From an uncultured Bacilli bacterium (lineage in GTDB: Bacteria; Bacillota_I; Bacilli_A; ML615J-28; CAG-313): a stretch of DNA of 64,000 nucleotides. The position numbers and the translations under genes were made by a program. Positions within the stretch are counted from its first letter, which is position 1, and every line of letters starts with the position of its first letter. Of the stretch, positions 27,147 through 36,826 are shown one piece after another. The stretch spans positions 1-64,000 of the forward strand of contig CAKPBI010000002.1 in assembly GCA_934140285.1 (NCBI GenBank), in the 5' to 3' direction. A model generated the notes under the pieces. The model saw nothing but the letters and a program-made list of their open reading frames with translations, was not told the DNA's origin and made no database searches.

Positions 27147-27791
27147 ATGAGTTGGAAAGAACTATTTATTGAAGAAATGCAAAAACCATATTTTAAAACT
27201 TTAACAGAAAATGTTAAAAACTTATATCGTACAAAAACAATATTTCCTCCATATCAAAATATATATTATGCTTTATTAACAACTCCACTAGAAAAAGTAA
27301 AAGTTGTGATAATTGGACAAGATCCATATCAAACTCCCGGTTTTGCAAACGGACTTGCTTTTTCTGTGAATAAGGGAGTAAGGATTCCTAAAAGTTTACA
27401 AAATATATATAAAGAGATGGTTGATGACTTGCATTTACCGTACCCAACATCAGGGGACCTAACTCCATGGGCTCAAAATGGAGTATTACTACTTAATAGA
27501 ATTTTAACGGTTGAATCAGGTATTTCACTTTCTCATAAAGGAATGGGATGGGAAACATTTACTGAGGCGGTAATAAAAAAAGTAAATGAATGCAACTGGA
27601 AAATAGTTTTCATTTTACTTGGTAGCCAAGCAAGAACGGTTAAACAATATTTAAACAATCCCCTGCACTTAATAATAGAAGCACCACACCCTTCCCCACT
27701 TAGTGCGTATCAAGGATTTTTTGGTAGTCGTATTTTTTCAAGAACATGTGACTACTTAAATGTATCAAGAGATTTTTGGAGGTTACCATGA
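27147..27791 (+). CDS. ung: Uracil-DNA glycosylase, family 1
   Basis: Removes uracil from DNA. 214 residues, standard length. Catalytic water-activating loop GQDPYQ (Asp59), FANGLAFSV, uracil-binding LLLNRILTVE, and the leucine loop HPSPLSAYQGFFGSR near 183-197 are all present. A clear GGAG lies before the ATG. The stop codon overlaps the next gene (ATGA), so the FolT-like transporter gene is probably co-transcribed. Confidence 0.96.
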   Translation: MSWKELFIEEMQKPYFKTLTENVKNLYRTKTIFPPYQNIYYALLTTPLEKVKVVIIGQDPYQTPGFANGLAFSVNKGVRIPKSLQNIYKEMVDDLHLPYPTSGDLTPWAQNGVLLLNRILTVESGISLSHKGMGWETFTEAVIKKVNECNWKIVFILLGSQARTVKQYLNNPLHLIIEAPHPSPLSAYQGFFGSRIFSRTCDYLNVSRDFWRLP

Positions 27792-28369
27792 GAAGTAAAC
27801 TAATTAAAAAAATAACAATTCTTTCAGTATTGATGGCTTTATCAGTGGTCTTAAAAAAGTTTTCGATTGATACAGGCCACTACCGAATTAGTTTATTTGA
27901 TACTCCGTTAGTACTTGCGGGAATTATTGGTGGTCCACTATGGGGAATGGTAGTAGCTTTTGGATCAGATTTATTATATAATCTATTATCAGGATACGCA
28001 TATTCTTTTATAATGATGATATCAGCATTGTTATGGGGAGCTGTAGGAGGAATCTTTCATTATGTAAAGCCAAAGTATTTATTACTTTTATTATTGGTTT
28101 TAATAACAGGAGTATTAACAACTACAACTAATTCTTTACAACTATCGTTGTGGTATGGAACAGAAAGCATGCTTGGAGGACTCCCACTTAGAGTAGCTAA
28201 CATGCTTATTAAATGGCCGATAACCACTACTCTTGTTTATATACTATATAATAGGGTGATTGGAATTTTAATCAATGATCCAAGAATAAAGAAACCTGAA
28301 AGAGTAAATAAAGAAGAAAGAAAAGAAACAATAATTGATAGAGATCACAAAAGAAGATTAGTCAAATAG
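27788..28369 (+). CDS. ECF transporter S component, FolT-like
   Basis: Substrate-binding membrane subunit of an energy-coupling-factor vitamin transporter, 193 residues with about five to six membrane segments and a charged cytoplasmic tail. The pattern of FolT is visible: GFxP/DTPLVLAGIIGGPLWG near residue 40, a central FxMMISALLWGAVGG, and the NSLQLSLWYG ... LPLRVANMLIKWPI block. This suggests folate, but riboflavin or another vitamin cannot be excluded. The shared EcfA/EcfT module is not in the window. The ATG at 27788 follows GGAGG by 5 bases and overlaps the ung stop. Confidence 0.8.
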   Translation: MRSKLIKKITILSVLMALSVVLKKFSIDTGHYRISLFDTPLVLAGIIGGPLWGMVVAFGSDLLYNLLSGYAYSFIMMISALLWGAVGGIFHYVKPKYLLLLLLVLITGVLTTTTNSLQLSLWYGTESMLGGLPLRVANMLIKWPITTTLVYILYNRVIGILINDPRIKKPERVNKEERKETIIDRDHKRRLVK

Positions 28370-28370
28370 A

Positions 28371-28399
28371 TTGAAGAAAATAATAAAAATTGCTATAAT
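28371..28399 (+). promoter_or_regulatory. SigA promoter for gpmI
   Basis: TTGAAG, 17-base spacer, TATAAT, 39 bases before the gpmI start. Confidence 0.72.
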
Positions 28400-28437
28400 T
28401 AATTGATTTAAATTTATCTACATTTGGAGGTATAAAA

Positions 28438-29955
28438 ATGAGTAAAAAGAATTTAGTAATGTTAGTCATTATGGATGGCTTTGGAATTAGAAAAGAACAA
28501 AAAGGAAATGCAATAGCTGCAGCTAAAAAACCCCATTTAGATGCTATATTTAATGAATATCCACATACATTAATCCAAGCATCAGGTGAAGCAGTTGGAC
28601 TTCCAGATGGCCAAATGGGAAATAGTGAAGTTGGTCATATGAATATAGGGGCTGGTAGAATTGTGTTCCAATCATTAACAAGAGTAAATATTGCGGTAAG
28701 AGAAAATACCTTAATATCTATGCCTGCTATTCATGAAGCTGTAGAACATGCAAAGAAAAATCATTCTGCTCTACATGTTATGGGATTAATGTCTGATGGT
28801 GGAGTTCATTCTCATATAGATCATATTATTTACTTAATGAATGAAGCCAAAAAACAAGGTGTTGAAAAAGTATATGTACATGCCTTTTTAGATGGAAGAG
28901 ATGTACCACCAAAATCTGCAAAGAAATATTTAACAATGTTGCAAGCTGCATGTATTGAAGGTGTTAAAATAGGTGTTGTCAGCGGAAGATACTATGCAAT
29001 GGACCGCGACAAAAACTATGATCGTACACAACTTGCTTATAATGCATTAGTATATGGAGATGCTCCAGTTAAAGACTTACTTGGTGGAATTGGTGAATCT
29101 TATGCAGAAGGAATTACAGATGAATTTGTTAAACCATATATTGTAACTGAAGGTTCTAATATTAAGGAAAATGATAGTGTAATTTTCGCAAACTTTAGAC
29201 CTGACAGAGCTATTCAAATATCTACCGCTATTACAAATCCAACAGCAACAACAATGACTAGATACGAACAATTTAAAAACATTTGTTTTGTTTCAATGAT
29301 GCTATATAGTGAAAATGTAAAAGGCTTAGTTAACTTTGGCATTCAAAAATTAGATAATATGTATGGAGATGTAATAAGCCAAAGAGGTTTAAAACAATTA
29401 AGAATCGCTGAAACTGAAAAGTATGCACATGTTACATTCTTCTTTGATGGTGGTGTTGATAAAGAAATTCCTGGGGCTAAACGTATCTTAATACATTCTC
29501 CAAAAGTTGCAACATTTGATATGAAACCAGAAATGAGTGCTTATGAAGTTACTGATGCTGTACTTGAAGCAATTAAGAGTGAAGAATTTGATACAATAAT
29601 ATTAAATTATGCAAACTGTGATATGGTTGGACATACAGCAAACTTTGAAGCAACTGTTAAGGCTGTAGAAACTGTAGATGAATGTGTTGGTAAAGTATAT
29701 GAAGCAGTAAAAGCGGTAAATGGTACATTAATAATAACAGCAGATCATGGAAACGCTGATATGGTAATTGATGAAAATGGTTTACCATTCTCTGCTCATA
29801 CAACAAATCCTGTTCCATTCTTAATCACAAGAAAAGATATTACTTTACAAGATACAGGTAATTTAGGCGATATTGCTCCTACAATGTTAGATTTACTTGG
29901 TGAAGAAAAACCAGTAGAAATGACTGGTAGAAGTATGATAAAAGAATATAAATAA
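28438..29955 (+). CDS. gpmI: 2,3-bisphosphoglycerate-independent phosphoglycerate mutase
   Basis: Interconverts 3- and 2-phosphoglycerate in glycolysis. 505 residues. Alkaline-phosphatase-like metalloenzyme: VIMDGFG at residues 8-14 with a metal Asp, phosphorylated Ser in MGNSEVGHMNIGAGR (about 61-75), DGRDVPP, SGRYYAMDRD, NFRPDRA, and the C-terminal metal ligands NYANCDMVGHT and TADHGNAD. TGGAGG precedes the ATG. Followed after 66 bases by eno, the next pathway step. Confidence 0.97.
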   Translation: MSKKNLVMLVIMDGFGIRKEQKGNAIAAAKKPHLDAIFNEYPHTLIQASGEAVGLPDGQMGNSEVGHMNIGAGRIVFQSLTRVNIAVRENTLISMPAIHEAVEHAKKNHSALHVMGLMSDGGVHSHIDHIIYLMNEAKKQGVEKVYVHAFLDGRDVPPKSAKKYLTMLQAACIEGVKIGVVSGRYYAMDRDKNYDRTQLAYNALVYGDAPVKDLLGGIGESYAEGITDEFVKPYIVTEGSNIKENDSVIFANFRPDRAIQISTAITNPTATTMTRYEQFKNICFVSMMLYSENVKGLVNFGIQKLDNMYGDVISQRGLKQLRIAETEKYAHVTFFFDGGVDKEIPGAKRILIHSPKVATFDMKPEMSAYEVTDAVLEAIKSEEFDTIILNYANCDMVGHTANFEATVKAVETVDECVGKVYEAVKAVNGTLIITADHGNADMVIDENGLPFSAHTTNPVPFLITRKDITLQDTGNLGDIAPTMLDLLGEEKPVEMTGRSMIKEYK

Positions 29956-30021
29956 GTATAGAATATATATTTTAGGGGAAAATATAATAATAGTGTAATG
30001 ACAAAAAAGGAGGAAAATAAT

Positions 30022-31314
30022 ATGCCATATATTACAGAAATATATGCACGTGAAGTGTTAGATTCAAGGGGTAATCCTACTGTAGAAGTAGAAGTAGTTA
30101 CAGAAAGTGGAGCTTATGGCTGTGCCATAGTGCCAAGTGGAGCATCAACTGGAGAACATGAAGCTGTAGAGTTACGTGATGGAGATAAGAAACGTTATCT
30201 AGGCAAAGGCGTTTTAAAAGCTGTAGAAAACGTAAATGAAATTATATATCCTGAATTAGTTGGTTATGATGTTACACAACAAATAGTTATTGATAAGAAA
30301 TTAATTGAACTTGACGGAACCACAAACAAAGGTAACCTTGGTGCTAATGCTATTTTAGCAGTATCAATGGCTTGTGCGAAAGCAGCAGCAGATTATTATG
30401 ATATGCCATTATATAGATATTTTGGTGGCTTTTCGGCTCATCAACTTCCAACTCCAATGATGAATATTTTAAATGGTGGAGCACATGCAGATTGGTGCAT
30501 TGACATTCAAGAAATTATGATAATGCCAGTTTCTGCCCCATCTTTTAAAGAAGCATTAAGAATGGGTTCAGAAGTATTCCATAGTTTAAAACAAGTATTA
30601 AAAGCAAAAGGTTGTAATACTTCAGTAGGTGATGAAGGTGGATATGCTCCAAAATTATCATCTAACGAAGAAGCATTAACATCAGTTATTGAAGCAATCA
30701 AAAATGCTGGTTATGTTCCTGGTAAAGATGTATATCTTGCGATGGATGTTGCTTCAAGTGAATTCTACAATCCAGAAACAAAGAAATATGATTTAAAGAG
30801 TGAAGGCAAATCATTAACATCAGAAGAACTAGTTACTTTCTATGAAAACCTAGTTTCTAAATATCCAATTATTTCTATCGAAGATGGATTAGATGAAAAC
30901 GACTGGGAAGGTTGGCAATATCTAACTAAAAAACTTGGTAAGAAAGTTCAACTTGTTGGTGATGATTTATTTGTTACAAATACAGAACGCCTAGAAAAAG
31001 GTATTAAAATGCATGTCGCAAATGCAATCTTAATCAAAGTAAATCAAATAGGTACGCTTACAGAAACATTCGCTGCTATTGAAATGGCTAAACGTGCAGG
31101 ATATACTGCTGTTGTTTCTCATCGTAGTGGTGAATCAGAAGATACTACAATTGCTGATATCGCTGTAGCTTTAAATGCAGGTCAAATTAAAACTGGTTCT
31201 CTTTCAAGAACTGACCGTATTGCTAAATACAATCAATTATTAAGAATTGAAGATGAACTAGGTGAAGCCGCAACATATGAAGGCTTAAAGTCATTCTACA
31301 ATTTAAGTAAGTAA
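30022..31314 (+). CDS. eno: Enolase
   Basis: Converts 2-phosphoglycerate to phosphoenolpyruvate. 430 residues. N-terminal AREVLDSRGNPTVEVEV, GGAHAD with the conserved His, GDEGGYAP with a catalytic Glu, metal ligands in AMDVASSEFY, IEDGLDE and GDDLFVTN, and SHRSGESEDT. The segment after GGAHAD reads WCIDIQE instead of the common NNVDIQE, without loss of catalytic residues. The ATG at 30022 is preceded by AAGGAGG; the ATG at 29998 upstream is on the wrong side of that site. Confidence 0.97.
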   Translation: MPYITEIYAREVLDSRGNPTVEVEVVTESGAYGCAIVPSGASTGEHEAVELRDGDKKRYLGKGVLKAVENVNEIIYPELVGYDVTQQIVIDKKLIELDGTTNKGNLGANAILAVSMACAKAAADYYDMPLYRYFGGFSAHQLPTPMMNILNGGAHADWCIDIQEIMIMPVSAPSFKEALRMGSEVFHSLKQVLKAKGCNTSVGDEGGYAPKLSSNEEALTSVIEAIKNAGYVPGKDVYLAMDVASSEFYNPETKKYDLKSEGKSLTSEELVTFYENLVSKYPIISIEDGLDENDWEGWQYLTKKLGKKVQLVGDDLFVTNTERLEKGIKMHVANAILIKVNQIGTLTETFAAIEMAKRAGYTAVVSHRSGESEDTTIADIAVALNAGQIKTGSLSRTDRIAKYNQLLRIEDELGEAATYEGLKSFYNLSK

Positions 31315-31316
31315 AT

Positions 31317-31359
31317 AAAAAAAGACTGAATTCTTTTTTCAAAGAACTCAGTCTTTTTT
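31317..31359. terminator. Bidirectional terminator between eno and lgt
   Basis: AAAGACTGA / TCAGTCTTT (9 bp) continued by TTCTTT / AAAGAA with a single A/C mismatch and TTTC loop; A-tract on one side, T-tract on the other. The lgt stop codon lies in it. Confidence 0.87.
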
Positions 31360-32200
31360 AAGCTTCTGTTGTATTTTCTGTTTGTGTTGTTTCTTCTTCA
31401 AACAACTCAGGATTATATTTTCTCTTAAGTTTATCAACAATCTTATCTTCAAAGAATATTAACAAAACTCCAAGAATAACCATAACAACACTTAAAAATT
31501 GTGATGGTGATAAAATACCAAAAATGGTATTTCCTCTTGAATCTCCTCTAAAGAATTCAAGGATAAATCTAAAGGTGCCATAACTTAATAAGTAGTATCT
31601 TAATTGATGTTTCTTAATAACAAAGAATAAAACTATAAATAAAATAAATAAGAATCCTGATTCAAACAATTGTGTTGGATATACATGAGCATATTCATAG
31701 AAATGACCATTTATATAGTCGTTGACAGGATAGTTCATACCAAGTGGTGAGTCAGTTATTTTTCCATAACAGCAGCCAGCTAAGAAACAGCCAATTCTAC
31801 CAAAGGCATGAGCAATAACTACTCCGGTAATAATGAAATTAAAATAGTAGAAAAATTTATAGCGTTCATTTTTGAATAAAAACCAATATGCTATCATAAA
31901 GGTTAATACGCCACCAAATAATCCACCAGAGAAGGTAATACCCCACCATTCCCACTTAAATACTCCAGTTTTATGGAATGTATCTAAGTTATGCCATAAG
32001 GCATCAAAGAATAATGCTGATACATACATCATTAATCCACCGATTGCTGTACACATTAATAATCTATCAATTTTAGAATCACTAATTTTTTCTTTTCTAA
32101 AATAATAAAACATGACTCCGATTAAACATAAAACCCCAATTGAAATCATCACGCCATATGAAGGTATTTCCAATCCAAATATATTTATTTCTGGATACAT
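31358..32200 (-). CDS. lgt: Prolipoprotein diacylglyceryl transferase
   Basis: Attaches diacylglycerol to the lipobox cysteine of prelipoproteins at the membrane. 280 residues with about seven membrane segments. The family signature reads HAFGRIGCFLAGCCYG, the cysteine-rich variant common in Firmicutes; YPTQLFES follows with the conserved Gln/Glu. The C-terminus is charged. RBS GGGGGA precedes the ATG. At least five proteins in this window carry lipoboxes and would be its substrates. Confidence 0.95.
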   Translation of the reverse strand: MYPEINIFGLEIPSYGVMISIGVLCLIGVMFYYFRKEKISDSKIDRLLMCTAIGGLMMYVSALFFDALWHNLDTFHKTGVFKWEWWGITFSGGLFGGVLTFMIAYWFLFKNERYKFFYYFNFIITGVVIAHAFGRIGCFLAGCCYGKITDSPLGMNYPVNDYINGHFYEYAHVYPTQLFESGFLFILFIVLFFVIKKHQLRYYLLSYGTFRFILEFFRGDSRGNTIFGILSPSQFLSVVMVILGVLLIFFEDKIVDKLKRKYNPELFEEETTQTENTTEA

Positions 32201-32290
32201 TATTATTCCCCCTTTTTGTATAATTATATCATATAAACAAATTTTGGTGTTTAATTTTACAATATATTAAAAAACATTTTTCTTACTTTA

Positions 32291-32320
32291 TTGGTATTTT
32301 TTCCTATTTTATAGTATAAT
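32291..32320 (+). promoter_or_regulatory. SigA promoter for the rsmB gene cluster
   Basis: TTGGTA, 18-base spacer, TATAAT; a second TATAAT lies at 32324-32329. Confidence 0.65.
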
Positions 32321-32349
32321 AGGTATAATTAAACATTAAAGGAGTCGCC

Positions 32350-33018
32350 ATGGACATTATTCAAACAATAAACAAAAATAAGAATAAAATTACACATGAC
32401 ATATATATATTAAAAATATATCTTATTATTTTTACGGATAATGATAATTCTGATAAACTAGATTATGTAGAAACTATTTTTGAAGGCTTAGATGAAAGAA
32501 TCAATGCCTACCAAAATAATTCATGTGAAAGTAATTTAAATTTATTGGAAAATGATTATTTAACAGTTACTAGTCTTTTAATTGAATTAAAATCTGATGT
32601 TCTAGCTAAGCAAAAAATAGCTGGTGTGATAATGCTTGATAATATGAAAACCGAGGAACTTTCATTATTTTATGAAGAATTCATTCAAGTATATAAACCA
32701 TATAAAAGCATCGAACAAGCAAGTAGTGATATATTCTATCATAGTGGACTTGAACTATCTAACTTTGATATGCGTCTTATAAAGTACATTGAAGGATTGA
32801 AAGATGTAAATTTAAAATTAATTCCCCTTTCATTTTTAAAAGAATATACAACAATAATTACGATAAGTTTAAATAACTGGTTAATGTTAATTAAAAATTT
32901 GAAGGTTACTTTAAAATACTTATCAAAAGAAAATGATGATGTAATCAATAAATTAAAAAAGGAATTTGTTAAAATAAATGTATATTACTTTATAGTTATT
33001 ACAGGAGGCGACATTTAA
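32350..33018 (+). CDS. Hypothetical protein upstream of rsmB
   Basis: 222 residues, predominantly helical by composition, rich in Leu, Ile, Asn and acidic residues, with no signal peptide, cysteine pattern or recognised motif. A moderately hydrophobic stretch lies near residues 165-185. AAGGAG lies 8 bases before the ATG. The stop overlaps the rsmB start (TAATG), so it is the first gene of the RNA-modification cluster and translationally coupled to rsmB. In other Firmicutes def, fmt or priA lie in this position; it resembles none of them. Confidence 0.65.
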   Translation: MDIIQTINKNKNKITHDIYILKIYLIIFTDNDNSDKLDYVETIFEGLDERINAYQNNSCESNLNLLENDYLTVTSLLIELKSDVLAKQKIAGVIMLDNMKTEELSLFYEEFIQVYKPYKSIEQASSDIFYHSGLELSNFDMRLIKYIEGLKDVNLKLIPLSFLKEYTTIITISLNNWLMLIKNLKVTLKYLSKENDDVINKLKKEFVKINVYYFIVITGGDI

Positions 33019-34262
33019 TGTGGCAACGTTTAATAACTGATGTTACTGAGGTTATCAATAATGAGGCATTCCTTAATTTAGTTGTTAAAAACAACATTGA
33101 TAAAGTGACTGAAAATGAACAAAAACTTTATACAAAAATAATCTATGGTGTTGTTGAAAATAAAAAGTGGATTGACTTTTTGTTAAGGCCATACTGCGGT
33201 GGTAAAAGATTTAAACCCTATCCAAAGAATGCCTTAAGAATAGGAGTATATGCTTTAAGTTACTTAAGTCTTGCAGAGTTTTATGTAGTTAATAGCCTAG
33301 TTGACGCGGTAAAGAAGAAAGATTATAATGCTTCCAAAGCAATAAATAGCATCTTAAGATCGTTTATTAAAGATGAAAGAGTAACCAAAGCAAAAAAAGA
33401 ACTAGATAAACTTCCTCTAAATGAAAAAGAAAGTATAATTTATAATATTGATATAGAAGTTTTAAAATTAATTAAAAGTGAATATCCAAATGATTATCAA
33501 GGCATATTGTCACCAGCTGATGATACGATTAATTCATATAGAATAAATACATTAAAAATATCTATAGATGAGTTAACTTTAATGCTTGATAATATGAAGA
33601 TAAATTATACAATATCAGAAGACATGATTCTTAGCAAAGAATCATTAATTAAAACTTCATTATTTAAGGAAAGATTAATAATTCCTCAAGATACCTCAAG
33701 TGCACAAGTCGCAAAGGTTTTAAATCCCCCACAATCATCAACAATACTTGATACATGTAGTGCCCCAGGATCTAAGAGTTTTCATCTAGCGTGTTTGATG
33801 AAAAATAAGGGAAGAATTGTATCTTGTGATATATATGAACATAAACTAAAATTAATTGAAGAAGAAGCTAAAAATCAAGGAATCACAATTATTGAAACCA
33901 AATTAAAAGATGCATCTAATACAACATATGATGAAATGTTTTCATATATTTTAGTAGATGCTCCTTGTAGTGGAATGGGAACTATGAAACATAAAGGTGA
34001 TTTGAAGTTAAGAATAACAATTGATAAAATAAAAGAAATTGAAGAACTTCAACAACAAATATTAAATAATGTTATTAACTACTTGCTTCCAAGGGGAGTA
34101 CTAGTTTATAGCACTTGTACAATAAATAAAGATGAAAATGAAAAACAAATAGAAAAATTTCTAATTAATCATCCAGAAATTGAAAAAGAAGAAGAATATA
34201 GTTATCTTCCAACTTCTCAAAACGATGGTTTTTATATATGTAAATTAATAAAGAAAGGATAA
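33018..34262 (+). CDS. rsmB: 16S rRNA (cytosine-967 C5)-methyltransferase
   Basis: 414 residues. N-terminal NusB-like RNA-binding domain (about 1-130), then a Rossmann methyltransferase: SAM motif ILDTCSAPGSKSFHLA (about 240-255), DAPCSGMGT with the first conserved Cys, and VYSTCTINKDENE with the nucleophilic Cys. The order rsmB-rlmN-rsgA-rpe-thiN matches B. subtilis. GGAGGCGAC precedes the ATG. Confidence 0.94.
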   Translation: MWQRLITDVTEVINNEAFLNLVVKNNIDKVTENEQKLYTKIIYGVVENKKWIDFLLRPYCGGKRFKPYPKNALRIGVYALSYLSLAEFYVVNSLVDAVKKKDYNASKAINSILRSFIKDERVTKAKKELDKLPLNEKESIIYNIDIEVLKLIKSEYPNDYQGILSPADDTINSYRINTLKISIDELTLMLDNMKINYTISEDMILSKESLIKTSLFKERLIIPQDTSSAQVAKVLNPPQSSTILDTCSAPGSKSFHLACLMKNKGRIVSCDIYEHKLKLIEEEAKNQGITIIETKLKDASNTTYDEMFSYILVDAPCSGMGTMKHKGDLKLRITIDKIKEIEELQQQILNNVINYLLPRGVLVYSTCTINKDENEKQIEKFLINHPEIEKEEEYSYLPTSQNDGFYICKLIKKG

Positions 34263-34268
34263 TCATAT

Positions 34269-35312
34269 ATGAAGAATATATATAATTTTTCTTATAATGA
34301 TTTAGTTAGTTACTTCCTAAGTATTGGTGAAAAACCATTTAGAGCAACACAAATATTTGAATGGCTTTATCGTGCAAGAGTAAACTCATTTGATGAAATG
34401 ACTAATGTATCAAAAAATACTATTTCTCATCTAAAAGAAAACTTTGAATTTGGACACTTGGATATGGTAGATAAACAAGTATCAAGTGATGGAACAACAA
34501 AGTATTTATTTAAGCTTTATGATTCCAAGTTAATTGAAACGGTATTAATGCGACATAATTATGGTAATAGTATTTGTGTTACCACTGAAGTTGGCTGCAA
34601 TATGGGATGTAGTTTTTGTGCTAGTGGAGAACTTGGCAAGGTAAGAAACCTTGAATTATGTGAACTTGTAGAACAAGTTCTTCAAGTTCAAAAAGATATT
34701 GACAAAGATTTTGAAAGAGTAACTAATATAGTAGTAATGGGTATCGGTGAACCTTTTGATAATTATGACAATGTAATGAAATTTTTAGAAGTTGTTAATT
34801 ATCCAAAAGGCCTTGAGATTGGTGCAAGACACATTACAGTATCTACATGTGGATTGGTACCCAAAATTAAAGAGTTCGCTGACTTTCCACTTCAAGTAAA
34901 TCTTGCGATAAGCTTACATGCTCCAAATGATGAGATTAGAAGTAAAATCATGAAAATCAATAAAGTATATCCAATTAATGAGGTGCTTGATGCGGTAAAA
35001 TACTATATTCAAAAAACAAATCGCCGTGTGACTTTTGAATATATATTATTAAGAGGTGTTAATGATTCTATAGAATGTGCAAAGGAACTTGCCTCTCTCA
35101 TTAAAGGAATTAACGCTTATGTGAATCTAATTCCATATAATGAAGTTTCAACCAAAGAGTATAAAAAAGTAACAAGAGAAACTGCTGAAAAATTCTTTGA
35201 AGTGTTGGATAAAAATCACATTCAAGCAACTCTACGTATGGAACATGGAGCCGACATAGATGCCGCATGTGGCCAACTACGTGCAAAAAAACTTGGAGTT
35301 GAACATGAGTAA
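34269..35312 (+). CDS. rlmN: Dual-specificity 23S rRNA/tRNA adenine-C2 methyltransferase
   Basis: Radical SAM enzyme that methylates A2503 of 23S rRNA and A37 of some tRNAs. 347 residues. The 4Fe-4S motif CNMGCSFC (about 111-118), the GEPFDNYDNV region, and the methyl-carrying C-terminal Cys in DAACGQL are present, so it should be active. Alanine versus other signals that mark Cfr are absent. The coding end overlaps rsgA by 8 bases. Confidence 0.95.
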   Translation: MKNIYNFSYNDLVSYFLSIGEKPFRATQIFEWLYRARVNSFDEMTNVSKNTISHLKENFEFGHLDMVDKQVSSDGTTKYLFKLYDSKLIETVLMRHNYGNSICVTTEVGCNMGCSFCASGELGKVRNLELCELVEQVLQVQKDIDKDFERVTNIVVMGIGEPFDNYDNVMKFLEVVNYPKGLEIGARHITVSTCGLVPKIKEFADFPLQVNLAISLHAPNDEIRSKIMKINKVYPINEVLDAVKYYIQKTNRRVTFEYILLRGVNDSIECAKELASLIKGINAYVNLIPYNEVSTKEYKKVTRETAEKFFEVLDKNHIQATLRMEHGADIDAACGQLRAKKLGVEHE

Positions 35313-36183
35313 AGGAATAATCACTTGTCTAATATCTGGTGAATACACCGTCTTTGATGAAGAAAAACAAGAATACTTCAAATGTAAACCACGTGGAATA
35401 TTTAGAATTAAAGATACGACTTTAAAGGTTGGCGATTATGTAGATTATGAACTTAATGTAGATGCTTATACTATAACAAATGTATATCCGCGTTCAACGG
35501 ATTTAAATCGTCCTCAAGTAGCTAATGTTGAACAAGCCTTTTTAGTGTTTTCTGTGAAAGAACCAGAGCTAAATCTAAACTTATTAGATCGCTTCCTAAC
35601 AATTCTTGAATTTTCCAAAATTAAACCAATTATTGTATTTAATAAATGGGATTTAATATCAGAATCAGAGGAAAAAGAAATTAATGTAATATGTGAATAT
35701 TATCAAAAAATAGGATATGAAATAATGAAAACAAGTGCTAAACTAAAACTACTTGATCAACTTGCCCCCAATATTTCTAACCACATTAGTGTAATCACAG
35801 GACAAAGTGGAGTCGGAAAAAGCAGTTTACTTAATGTTTTAGAACCTTCACTTGAATTAGATACCAACATTATTTCTAAAGCCTTAAATAGAGGAAAACA
35901 TACTACCAGACATATTGAATTAATTAAGATTCTTGATGGTTGGATTGCTGATACTCCTGGATTTGGAATTATGGATTTTGATGATATGGAAGAATGCGAT
36001 ATTGCTCATAGCTTTATTGAGTTTTTTGAGAACAGTTCAAAATGCAAGTATAATGGATGCCTTCATCTACAAGAACCTAAGTGTAATATCAAGGAAATGG
36101 TAGATAAAGGAATAATCATGAAATCACGTTATGATAATTATAAACAATTTATTGAAGAAATAAGAAAAAGAAAGAAGTGGTAG
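35305..36183 (+). CDS. rsgA: Ribosome small subunit GTPase RsgA
   Basis: Circularly permuted GTPase that helps 30S maturation. 292 residues: N-terminal OB fold, then GTPase motifs in permuted order - NKWDL (G4, about 112-116), GQSGVGKSS (G1, about 165-173), DTPGF (G3) - and a C-terminal zinc knuckle CKYNGCLH...C. The ATG at 35305 lies inside the end of rlmN with GGAG 6 bases upstream; a longer frame reading starts at 35260 but adds residues not seen in the family. Confidence 0.95.
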   Translation: MSKGIITCLISGEYTVFDEEKQEYFKCKPRGIFRIKDTTLKVGDYVDYELNVDAYTITNVYPRSTDLNRPQVANVEQAFLVFSVKEPELNLNLLDRFLTILEFSKIKPIIVFNKWDLISESEEKEINVICEYYQKIGYEIMKTSAKLKLLDQLAPNISNHISVITGQSGVGKSSLLNVLEPSLELDTNIISKALNRGKHTTRHIELIKILDGWIADTPGFGIMDFDDMEECDIAHSFIEFFENSSKCKYNGCLHLQEPKCNIKEMVDKGIIMKSRYDNYKQFIEEIRKRKKW

Positions 36184-36184
36184 A

Positions 36185-36826
36185 ATGAAAATAGCTCCAT
36201 CAATATTATCCGTAAAAATTGAAGAATATCCTAAGGTTATAAAAGAATTAGAAAATTTAGATATTTCATATTTACACCTTGATATAATGGATGGTAAGTT
36301 TGTACCTAATTCCACATATGATGCAGAAGAGGTAAAGAATATAAGAAAAATGACATCAATGTTTTTAGATACTCATTTAATGATTGAAAACCCTGAAAAT
36401 TATATAAATAGTTATATAAACGCAGGTAGTGACAGTATTACTTTTCATTTTGAAGCAACAACAAATGTTAAAAAAATTATTAAAATGATTAAAGATAAGA
36501 ATTTAAAATGTGGCATATCAATTAAACCAAAAACAAATGTCGATGTACTTTTGCCATATTTATCAGAAATTGATATGGTGTTAGTGATGAGTGTTGAACC
36601 TGGATTTGGTGGCCAAAAATTTATGGATAGTGCACTCAATAAAATTAAACAACTTAACAATTTAAGAATGGAAAATCATTATTCATATTTAATCGAAGTT
36701 GATGGTGGGATTAATAACGAAACCTCAAAACTTTGTAAAAATGCTGGTGCTGACATCATTGTTGTAGGAACATATCTAATGAATAGTAACGACAAAAAAG
36801 AAACAATAAAGGAACTTAATAAATGA
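36185..36826 (+). CDS. rpe: Ribulose-phosphate 3-epimerase
   Basis: Pentose phosphate pathway enzyme, 213 residues, TIM barrel. APSILS near the start, HLDIMDGKFVPN (metal-binding His and catalytic Asp), DTHLMI, SVEPGFGGQKF and EVDGGI are all present. One base separates it from rsgA, and its stop overlaps thiN (ATGA). Confidence 0.95.
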   Translation: MKIAPSILSVKIEEYPKVIKELENLDISYLHLDIMDGKFVPNSTYDAEEVKNIRKMTSMFLDTHLMIENPENYINSYINAGSDSITFHFEATTNVKKIIKMIKDKNLKCGISIKPKTNVDVLLPYLSEIDMVLVMSVEPGFGGQKFMDSALNKIKQLNNLRMENHYSYLIEVDGGINNETSKLCKNAGADIIVVGTYLMNSNDKKETIKELNK

